Shown piece after piece: positions 48,784 to 53,196 of a DNA stretch of 53,196 nt. The position numbers and the translations under genes are program-made. Each line of letters starts with the position of its first letter. The stretch's first letter is position 1. Location: IMG/VR virus record IMGVR_UViG_3300036985_003763, positions 1-53,196 of that record. The stretch is one strand, 5' to 3'. This DNA comes from a virus. The notes under the pieces are model-generated. The model was not told the DNA's origin, did no database searches, and saw nothing but the letters and a program-made list of their open reading frames with translations.

Positions 48784-48999
48784 ATGCGAGTAGAATTTGA
48801 AATGGACGGCTACTTAGTGACTGCTACTGTAAAAGAGATTAGCGACCCATACGGCACGGGTAATAGCAAAACTATTTATGAGGTAGACATAACCAAGCTA
48901 GTAGAGCAAAGAACGGGGCGCGTGGTGGACGAAAAAGAACTAAGCGAAGCCCTATTTGACAGCATGATTGACGAAGCGATTGACGTATTTAAGGAGTGA
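48784..48999 (+). CDS. small acidic protein, paralogue 2 of a tandem pair
   Basis: A 71-aa protein starting MRVEFEMDGYLVTATVKEIS; duplicate of the preceding gene, with the YGTGNSKTIYEVDITKL core. AAAGGA precedes the ATG. The paired acidic beta-alpha layout might form dimers, but no function is known. Confidence 0.7.
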   Translation: MRVEFEMDGYLVTATVKEISDPYGTGNSKTIYEVDITKLVEQRTGRVVDEKELSEALFDSMIDEAIDVFKE

Positions 49000-49004
49000 T
49001 TAAA

Positions 49005-49250
49005 ATGACTATGCAACCAATAGGTGCAAGCACCTTAGTAGAGTGGCACGACGGCAACAAAGAAAATGCTTATATATCGTTTGGAACGTGGAACGATGAC
49101 GACGAAAAAGATAGCCATGGGGTATACGATGATAAGATTTTCTTTTACGCCCACGAAGGCGAGCCGGAAATAAAAGCTATGGCGACAGGTTACACGGAAG
49201 GCTTTAATGTGATTGATTATGATTTAGTTTATGACAAAGGCGAGGTATAA
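49005..49250 (+). CDS. hypothetical acidic protein, 81 aa
   Basis: Starts MTMQPIGASTLVEWHDGNKE; an acidic beta protein (NAYISFGTWNDDDEKDSHGV, then DKIFFYAHEGEPEIKAMATG). AAGGAG lies 8 nt before ATG 49005, preferred over a GTG at 48996 that overlaps the upstream stop. Function unknown. Confidence 0.68.
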   Translation: MTMQPIGASTLVEWHDGNKENAYISFGTWNDDDEKDSHGVYDDKIFFYAHEGEPEIKAMATGYTEGFNVIDYDLVYDKGEV

Positions 49251-49252
49251 AA

Positions 49253-49390
49253 ATGTATAAAGTTTACAACCATAACAGAACGTGCCTAGGCACATTTGAC
49301 AACGAAAAGGACGCGCTGGCTTGTGCAGAGGAGTATCGCTATCAGACAGGGAACGCCGCCTATGTTGAAAGGCTAATCAATGTTAAATAA
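49253..49390 (+). CDS. hypothetical protein, 45 aa
   Basis: Starts MYKVYNHNRTCLGTFDNEKD, then ALACAEEYRYQTGNAAYVER: a short beta strand plus helix reminiscent of single-domain accessory proteins. It overlaps the next ORF by 11 nt. GAGG in the preceding gene may serve as ribosome site. Confidence 0.6.
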   Translation: MYKVYNHNRTCLGTFDNEKDALACAEEYRYQTGNAAYVERLINVK

Positions 49391-49544
49391 ACACTATGAA
49401 ATGCTTGGCGACGCAGTGCGACGTGCGAGGAACGAAGTGCTAAGTAGCGAGGAACTGGGCAAGCTAATCATGCAGTATGTGGAACTGTTACAACAGGAAG
49501 CAATGCGCGACGAGCGCGACATAATCAACGGTAAAGGAGTGTAG
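49380..49544 (+). CDS. hypothetical helical protein, 54 aa
   Basis: Starts MLNKHYEMLGDAVRRARNEV; helical, Glu/Leu/Gln-rich (LGKLIMQYVELLQQEAMRDE). Four to five heptad units (49416-49450) lie within it and encode DAVRRARNEVLSSE. It overlaps the previous gene by 11 nt and ends in GGAGTG, serving the next gene. Confidence 0.6.
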   Translation: MLNKHYEMLGDAVRRARNEVLSSEELGKLIMQYVELLQQEAMRDERDIINGKGV

Positions 49545-49545
49545 C

Positions 49546-49713
49546 ATGGCAAACTTAAAGGACTGGGATAAGGAATATCAAGAGATGGTGACCGAGCACC
49601 TATATGGACTGGAAAAGGAAGCCCTAGTAAACTGGCTGATAGAAATTATGCACAATAACGATATAGAGGACATGATTGACATCATAGAGGAATTGAAAAG
49701 GAGTGAGCTATGA
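49546..49713 (+). CDS. hypothetical acidic helical protein, 55 aa
   Basis: Starts MANLKDWDKEYQEMVTEHLY, continuing GLEKEALVNWLIEIMHNNDI with a strongly acidic second helix. AAAGGAG overlaps the previous stop. Coupled to the next gene by an ATGA overlap. Function unknown. Confidence 0.65.
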   Translation: MANLKDWDKEYQEMVTEHLYGLEKEALVNWLIEIMHNNDIEDMIDIIEELKRSEL

Positions 49714-49787
49714 CCGCAGACACAATGGACAAAGTGGTGTTTTGGGTAAGCGTAATGATTGCCTTGTATTTTATTGTAAAGGGATAA
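49710..49787 (+). CDS. single-TM micro-protein, 25 aa
   Basis: Starts MTADTMDKVVFWVSVMIALY: a short polar head and one hydrophobic helix ending in KG. It overlaps the previous stop as ATGA and has AAAAGGAG upstream, so translation is credible despite the size. It could modulate a membrane target. Confidence 0.5.
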   Translation: MTADTMDKVVFWVSVMIALYFIVKG

Positions 49788-49788
49788 T

Positions 49789-49971
49789 ATGAAACGATTT
49801 GATGGTTACAACCGCCACGACTTTTACTACCCACGCAGTAGCCGCGAGGCATTTGGCAGTAATTTTGAAGTGGACGAAGTTGTAAAAGAGGAACATTGGT
49901 GGGATGTGGTGATTTTTGCAGTGGTGCTAGGTGCGCTGATGGTAACGGTGACATACTATGCAAATTCGTAG
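49789..49971 (+). CDS. C-terminal-anchored membrane protein, 60 aa
   Basis: Soluble basic/acidic N terminus (MKRFDGYNRHDFYYPRSSRE) and a C-terminal membrane helix (about 40-57, VVIFAVVLGALMVTVTYY). AAAGGG near the end of the preceding gene serves as ribosome site. It overlaps the next ORF by 14 nt. Probably an early inner-membrane effector; role unknown. Confidence 0.62.
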   Translation: MKRFDGYNRHDFYYPRSSREAFGSNFEVDEVVKEEHWWDVVIFAVVLGALMVTVTYYANS

Positions 49972-50122
49972 GCGGTATGCCAAAACTAGAATGGCGAGCC
50001 ACCGGCGGAACTACCTGCCCAAGTGGTTGAAGTTTAATCGTTACCTAGCCTTTACGACAACCTTGAAATACGGTAAGAAAGCACCGCTAAGCCGATGGCA
50101 CAGGAAAGCAAAATGCGACTGA
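49958..50122 (+). CDS. highly basic small protein, 54 aa
   Basis: Arg/Lys-rich throughout (MQIRRRYAKTRMASHRRNYL, PKWLKFNRYL, KKAPLSRWHRKAKCD). Likely nucleic-acid binding. It overlaps the preceding gene by 14 nt and the next ORF by 10 nt and lacks a clear ribosome site, so translation by coupling is assumed. Confidence 0.5.
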   Translation: MQIRRRYAKTRMASHRRNYLPKWLKFNRYLAFTTTLKYGKKAPLSRWHRKAKCD

Positions 50123-50250
50123 TAATAGAGTATATACAATGTTACTGGCAGAGTTTTGCGCTGGGTATGTTGGCTATGTTTACAGCACTAAAGATAAAGG
50201 AAAGGAAAGCTAATGAAGTTACACCCAATGCACGTCGTAGAGATAAATAA
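50113..50250 (+). CDS. small single-TM protein, 45 aa
   Basis: Starts MRLIIEYIQCYWQSFALGML, continuing AMFTALKIKERKA: one hydrophobic helix then a basic tail. It overlaps both neighbours (10 and 38 nt). No ribosome site is obvious. Plausible member of the membrane micro-protein group. Confidence 0.45.
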   Translation: MRLIIEYIQCYWQSFALGMLAMFTALKIKERKANEVTPNARRRDK

Positions 50251-50629
50251 CAACCGTGATGCAGTCTACAAGTATGTAAGAGATAGGAAAGACACAACAG
50301 CGTCGCAGTGCATGGCAGACCTACAAATAGGCGAGAAGTTGAAAGTTTATTTAGAATGGCTGGCATTACGCGGACACCTTACAAGGGTAAAGCGAACGAT
50401 AGATGGTAGAAGGCAGTATATCTACAATGCTGGGCTGATACCGTATGTAAAAGATACCGTTACCATACCCACGCAAGACGATGTAAAGGCAGCAGACCTG
50501 CTAAGTAGCGTGACAAAAGTGTATAGGCTACTGGACAGACCCGCGCCCGAAGGTGCTAAGCGTGAGAAAAAGGCAAGTGGCTACGCCGGCAATATGCAAA
50601 GTAGTATGCAAACTTTTAACAGTTGGTAA
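50213..50629 (+). CDS. winged-helix-like DNA-binding protein
   Basis: A 138-aa protein. Residues about 14-72 (NRDAVYKYVRDRKDTTASQC, LKVYLEWLALRGHLTRVK and GRRQYIYNAG) look like a winged-helix domain: helix, recognition helix, then a beta wing with RTIDGRRQYIY. Residues about 73-138 are a charged tail. AAGGAAAG lies just upstream of the ATG. A transcriptional regulator of the early operons, or of the palindromes at 42972-43030, is a reasonable guess but unproven. Confidence 0.68.
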   Translation: MKLHPMHVVEINNNRDAVYKYVRDRKDTTASQCMADLQIGEKLKVYLEWLALRGHLTRVKRTIDGRRQYIYNAGLIPYVKDTVTIPTQDDVKAADLLSSVTKVYRLLDRPAPEGAKREKKASGYAGNMQSSMQTFNSW

Positions 50630-50638
50630 GGAGATGAC

Positions 50639-50851
50639 ATGGAAATAAACTTAAAGATAGAAGACAGTGACTTGTTGTGGCAAACCTTGGACGGTGTTGT
50701 GCTAAGCGTATTAAAAGCACTGAAGCAAGACACCGAAAGCGAACTGATGCTACCCGACATGCACCCGCAAGACAAAGAGATGAGCGAGAAAGTGCTGGAA
50801 GCGTGTAAGGTGCTGATTAAGTATTACAGCGTAAACGAGGCAAGCGAGTAG
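50639..50851 (+). CDS. hypothetical acidic protein, 70 aa
   Basis: Starts MEINLKIEDSDLLWQTLDGV; helical and acidic (LSVLKALKQDTESELMLPDM, then EKVLEACKVLIKYYSVNEAS). AAGGAG precedes the ATG. It ends the micro-gene run before a 111-nt gap with a possible promoter. Function unknown. Confidence 0.65.
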   Translation: MEINLKIEDSDLLWQTLDGVVLSVLKALKQDTESELMLPDMHPQDKEMSEKVLEACKVLIKYYSVNEASE

Positions 50852-50864
50852 TAACATTATTAGA

Positions 50865-50894
50865 TTGACAATTCAGTAGATGTAAGCGTAAAGT
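50865..50894 (+). promoter_or_regulatory. possible promoter in a 111-nt gap
   Basis: TTGACA (50865-50870), 18-nt spacer, TAAAGT (50889-50894). Two heptad-like units (GCACAAA 50908, GTGCTTT 50915) form a small inverted repeat just after the -10. It would serve the genes from 50963 on. Confidence 0.4.
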
Positions 50895-50962
50895 AGCAAG
50901 ACATCAAGCACAAAGTGCTTTGATTACAACCACATAACCATGAAACTTGAAGGAGTTTAGAG

Positions 50963-51109
50963 ATGGACACCCTAGAAGACTTACTTGAAGCACTCAGTGC
51001 GATGCGCGAAGAACTTAAAGACGAGAACGATAAGGCAGACGCGACAGAGCGCAACCGTAATTACCAAGCGTTTATGAACATCATGCGTCACGACGAGGAC
51101 TTGTCATGA
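50963..51109 (+). CDS. hypothetical acidic helical protein, 48 aa
   Basis: Starts MDTLEDLLEALSAMREELKD; a single long charged helix. AAGGAG precedes the ATG by 9 nt. It overlaps the next 18-aa ORF by an ATGA. Function unknown. Confidence 0.6.
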   Translation: MDTLEDLLEALSAMREELKDENDKADATERNRNYQAFMNIMRHDEDLS

Positions 51110-51162
51110 TATGGGGCTTGGTGTTGCTAGTAATTTGGATAATTTTGATCGGGGCAGACTAA
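51106..51162 (+). CDS. 18-aa hydrophobic micro-peptide
   Basis: Reads MIWGLVLLVIWIILIGAD, a perfect short transmembrane helix, in an ATGA/TAATG chain between two genes. Such tiny ORFs are doubtful, but the overlaps on both sides and the hydrophobicity argue that it is translated or acts as a coupling leader. Confidence 0.4.
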   Translation: MIWGLVLLVIWIILIGAD

Positions 51163-51329
51163 TGGTAAAGCAAAAATACGACCCACAGGACTTTGACGCG
51201 AGGGATGTGTTTGCCGCCTTAGCATTGGTGGGTTTACTGGCGAACGATAAAGAGTGGACTGACGACGCCTTGTGCGAGTTAGCATACGACTTGGCAGACG
51301 TCATGTTAAAAACTAAAAGGAAAAAATAA
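51162..51329 (+). CDS. hypothetical protein, 55 aa
   Basis: Starts MVKQKYDPQDFDARDVFAAL; helical, ending LADVMLKTKRKK. ATG 51162 overlaps the preceding stop (TAATG). A longer in-frame start at 51111 would add 17 residues but lacks a ribosome site and would overlap the hydrophobic ORF. Function unknown. Confidence 0.62.
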   Translation: MVKQKYDPQDFDARDVFAALALVGLLANDKEWTDDALCELAYDLADVMLKTKRKK

Positions 51330-51330
51330 A

Positions 51331-51498
51331 ATGACAGATAACACACGATGTGCGAAGTGCGATGCACCCTTGTTTGATGACCTTAGAGCCGTGAGTGACC
51401 TAGGCAAAGGCGTTGAGCAAGTATGCGCGGCATGCTGGCTAGAAATCAATGAGCAAGTCTACCTAGAAGACTACCCTGATGACTTGGGGGTTGCCTAA
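51331..51498 (+). CDS. small zinc-ribbon-like protein, 55 aa
   Basis: Two Cys pairs, RCAKCDAP (C7/C10) and VCAACW (C33/C36), the spacing of a zinc ribbon, in an acidic chain. AAGGAAAA precedes the ATG. Three heptad units (51350-51370) directly encode the first Cys pair (CAKCDAP), an instance of the repeat serving a functional motif. Confidence 0.7.
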   Translation: MTDNTRCAKCDAPLFDDLRAVSDLGKGVEQVCAACWLEINEQVYLEDYPDDLGVA

Positions 51499-51517
51499 TT
51501 TTAAGGGGCAAACCGCA

Positions 51518-51706
51518 ATGACTACAGGATTTTTTGAGAGGGGTAAACGGATAGCTAAGTGGGCGGATAATAATATGGCTAAAGATGAAGGCTACTGGTG
51601 CGTAATATGCCAACGCTTTATTGAGGCAGATGACGATGGGTTGATTGTGCATGATGATATACCACATGGTGACATGACGTTTAATGAAGAGGAAAAACCG
51701 CAATGA
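51518..51706 (+). CDS. hypothetical protein, 62 aa
   Basis: Starts MTTGFFERGKRIAKWADNNM, with YWCVICQRFIEADDDGLIVH and a MTFNEEEKP end. I recall this pattern (WCVIC.RFIEAD..G.IVHDD) in small proteins of phages and metagenomes; Cys pair CVIC, no known role. AAGGGG precedes ATG 51518, chosen over an in-frame start at 51479 inside the preceding gene. ATGA overlap with the next gene. Confidence 0.7.
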   Translation: MTTGFFERGKRIAKWADNNMAKDEGYWCVICQRFIEADDDGLIVHDDIPHGDMTFNEEEKPQ

Positions 51707-51879
51707 CTAAAGACGAAGCATTAAAACTTATTGAACAAAAATATATTGAAACATTTAATGATAAGCCTGATGCAAATACTAAAATGATGATGCAAATGTC
51801 ATCACAGCGTGTAGCAGACGGTGAGAAGTTTCAATGGGAAAATAACGGACAATGGAAAGTAATGAGGTTTTTAAAATGA
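51703..51879 (+). CDS. MTKDEAL-type hypothetical protein, 58 aa
   Basis: Starts MTKDEALKLIEQKYIETFND; ends GEKFQWENNGQWKVMRFLK. The first eight residues and their codons recur at the start of three other ORFs here (51879, 52334, 53051), so a common 5' module has been copied. GAGG upstream serves translation. Function unknown. Confidence 0.68.
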   Translation: MTKDEALKLIEQKYIETFNDKPDANTKMMMQMSSQRVADGEKFQWENNGQWKVMRFLK

Positions 51880-52337
51880 TGACTAAAGACGAAGCGTTAA
51901 AGATGGCGATTGAAGCATTTGACAATATTGATATGAGTAATCAAACCAATGAGGAGTGCGCTAGGGCATGGTTTATTGAAGGGTATGTACAAGCGTTAGA
52001 ATGGCCACCAAAAGAAGCATTAGAGCAGCCAAGTGTTGCAGAATTAAATGACGAATACTTACATGATACCTATGTGGAAGGGTTGTCACAGCCAGCACAA
52101 GAACCTGTGGCGTTAAAGTTTCCAACCATGCTTCGCAAGATGTGGTCAGGTGGTGAAGTGCAAGAATGGCTAGACAAACAGCAATCACTTTACACCCAAC
52201 CTGCAACATCATGGCAAGGATTAAGTGATGATGAGATATGGAATATAGCAAATTTTTTAGGTAAAAATAAAGAATGGGATTATCCAGTTATGTTTGCTAA
52301 AACTATTGAAAAATCAATAAAGGAGAAGAACACATGA
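51876..52337 (+). CDS. MTKDEALKMAIEA-type protein, 153 aa
   Basis: An acidic helical protein starting MMTKDEALKMAIEAFDNIDM. A proline-rich joint (EQPSVAELNDEYLHDTYVEG, then SQPAQEPVALKF) leads to segments LRKMWSGGEVQEWLDKQQSL and WQGLSDDEIWNIANFLG, which recur in phage accessory proteins. It overlaps the previous stop as ATGATG and the next ATG as ATGA. Role unknown. Confidence 0.7.
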   Translation: MMTKDEALKMAIEAFDNIDMSNQTNEECARAWFIEGYVQALEWPPKEALEQPSVAELNDEYLHDTYVEGLSQPAQEPVALKFPTMLRKMWSGGEVQEWLDKQQSLYTQPATSWQGLSDDEIWNIANFLGKNKEWDYPVMFAKTIEKSIKEKNT

Positions 52338-52368
52338 CTAAAGACGAAGCATTAAAGATGGCGATTGA
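52334..52368 (+). repeat. 35-bp direct repeat flanking the pentapeptide gene (partner 53051-53085)
   Basis: The 35 nt from 52334 to 52368 match 53051-53085 base for base; 51879-51913 matches with one difference. Recombination between the outer copies would excise or duplicate the 52387-53046 gene exactly. Confidence 0.85.
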
Positions 52369-52390
52369 TGTTAACTTTCGGAGAATATGA
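52334..52390 (+). pseudogene. truncated copy of the MTKDEALKMAI module
   Basis: Reads MTKDEALKMAIDVNFRRI then stops; its first 35 nt are identical to those of the gene at 53051. It looks like the broken end of a third copy, cut off where the pentapeptide-repeat gene begins. ACACATG and AGGAG precede it, so an 18-aa peptide may still be made and may couple translation to the pentapeptide gene. Confidence 0.65.
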
Positions 52391-53046
52391 TGGAAATTAA
52401 ACATAGATATACAGGTGAGGTTTTGCGCACGATTGATGCAGACACCTTGGATGGTGCTAACTTGATGGATGCTAACTTGCGTGGTGCTTACTTGCGTGGT
52501 GCTGACTTGCGTGGTGCTAACTTGAGTGGTGCTAACTTGATGGGTGCTAACTTGATGGGTGCTGACTTGCGTGGTGCTGACTTGATGGGTGCTAACTTAA
52601 GTGGTGCTTACTTGCGTGGTGCTGACTTGATGGATGCTAACTTGCGTAGTGCTGACTTGCGTAGTGCTAACTTGATGGATGCTGACTTGCGTAGTGCTGA
52701 CTTGCGTAGTGCTGACTTGCGTAGTGCTGACTTGAGTGGTGCTGACTTGCGTAGTGCTTACTTGCGTGGTGCTAACTTGAGTGGTGCTAACTTGAGTGGT
52801 GCTAACTTGATGGGTGCTAACTTGAGTGGTGAAATTTTAAAGAAAACACCTATCGTAATCTCAAACTTAACATGGGATGCGTTAATCACTATGGAATACT
52901 TAACTATTGGATGCCAACGCCACACGCATGAAGTATGGGAAGCGTTCACTGATGATGAAATATCTAAAATGCAAAGTAGAGCCAGTGAATTTTGGAAAGC
53001 TAATCGAGAGTGGTTATTAAGTGCTTGTAAATCACATAGGAGTTAA
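52387..53046 (+). CDS. pentapeptide-repeat protein with conserved C-terminal domain
   Basis: A 219-aa protein. About 26 pentapeptides A(N/D/Y)L(x)(G/S/D) occupy residues 21-150, forming a right-handed quadrilateral beta helix; several such proteins mimic DNA and bind gyrase, but the target here is unknown. The DNA is a near-identical 15-bp tandem repeat, so copy number is likely unstable. The C-terminal 65 residues (DALITMEYLTIGCQRHTHEV, WEAFTDDEISKM, FWKANREWLLSACK) recur in phage pentapeptide proteins. GGAG precedes ATG 52387. Confidence 0.93.
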   Translation: MMEIKHRYTGEVLRTIDADTLDGANLMDANLRGAYLRGADLRGANLSGANLMGANLMGADLRGADLMGANLSGAYLRGADLMDANLRSADLRSANLMDADLRSADLRSADLRSADLSGADLRSAYLRGANLSGANLSGANLMGANLSGEILKKTPIVISNLTWDALITMEYLTIGCQRHTHEVWEAFTDDEISKMQSRASEFWKANREWLLSACKSHRS

Positions 53047-53050
53047 ACAA

Positions 53051-53196
53051 ATGACTAAAGACGAAGCATTAAAGATGGCGATTGAAGCGTTGGAAATGCA
53101 CGTTCCTCATTACATAAAAGATAGAGGATGCGAAGCAATCCAAGCCTGTAAAGAAGCATTAGAACAGCCAGCACAAGAACCTGTTGAGCAAAGCCC
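53051..53196 (+). CDS. MTKDEALKMAIEA-type protein, cut by the window end
   Basis: Partial: 48 codons visible, MTKDEALKMAIEALEMHVPH, then GCEAIQACKEALEQPAQEPV. The pattern EAI.ACKEALEQPAQEPV is common in phage accessory proteins. AGGAG precedes the ATG. If the window ends are adjacent in a circular map, it would end two codons later (CCT GGT TAA), giving a 50-aa protein just before the helicase start. Confidence 0.75.
   Translation, partial: MTKDEALKMAIEALEMHVPHYIKDRGCEAIQACKEALEQPAQEPVEQS

Noticed and set aside
52400-52830. Dense 15-bp tandem repeat that could be called a satellite or CRISPR-like array
   Set aside because: It is fully explained by the pentapeptide-repeat coding sequence; there are no unique spacers between identical repeats.
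1-53196. Lysogeny module, insertion sequence or diversity-generating retroelement
   Set aside because: No integrase, excisionase, transposase, reverse transcriptase or template/variable repeat pair was found on either strand.

Overview
The window looks like most or all of a strictly lytic, podovirus-type dsDNA phage of a Gram-negative host. It carries a large terminase, a long portal protein, a major capsid protein, a scaffold, an SU10-type adaptor, a lytic-transglycosylase ejection protein, tail fibres and a holin/lysozyme pair. I see no tape measure, tail sheath, integrase, transposase, tRNA, RNA polymerase or DNA polymerase. The host cannot be named from the sequence. Moderate GC and the style of the small accessory proteins suggest a metagenome-type aquatic proteobacterial phage (inference).

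Layout. Positions 12-3835 (+): SNF2-type helicase, a small protein and a TOPRIM/D5-like primase-helicase. They converge, with a 4-nt overlap, on a late arm read on the minus strand from 41740 down to 3832. In transcription order the late arm holds the terminase subunits; portal, small head proteins, a GroES-like co-chaperonin, scaffold and capsid; head-tail connector proteins; tail fibre and fibre-associated proteins; a lysis cluster; and finally large virion/ejection proteins. Three minus-strand extended -10 promoters (near 41325, 39010 and 31295) and two strong terminators (39045-39070 and 31998-32036) divide the arm. Positions 41850-53196 (+): an HNH gene, a control region with palindromes and a three-way-junction hairpin (42800-43100), two small basic proteins, an ArdC antirestriction protein, a Gp88-like protein and more than twenty very small, tightly coupled genes. 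A pentapeptide-repeat protein and a truncated gene lie at the right edge. If the two ends are joined, the truncated gene reaches a stop two codons later, just before the helicase start. A circular map with two opposed arms is therefore possible but unproven.

Two things stand out. First, degenerate heptanucleotide arrays of pattern G-N-N-C-N-N-N (mostly GNRC+NNN) run for up to 20 units in the non-coding spaces at 43.6-45.7 kb. They also recur inside coding genes: the transglycosylase linker, Gp88, several small ORFs and two late genes. I know of no description of such a system in phages. Second, six free-standing homing-type endonuclease genes (one GIY-YIG, one endonuclease VII-type, four HNH) sit between essential late genes. 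Several overlap their neighbours or sit on regulatory signals.

How the parts likely work together: ArdC and the small early proteins act on entry. The helicase and primase-helicase drive replication with a polymerase supplied by the host or encoded elsewhere. The late arm builds a short-tailed virion. Holin, GH24 lysozyme and a coiled-coil membrane protein lyse the cell.
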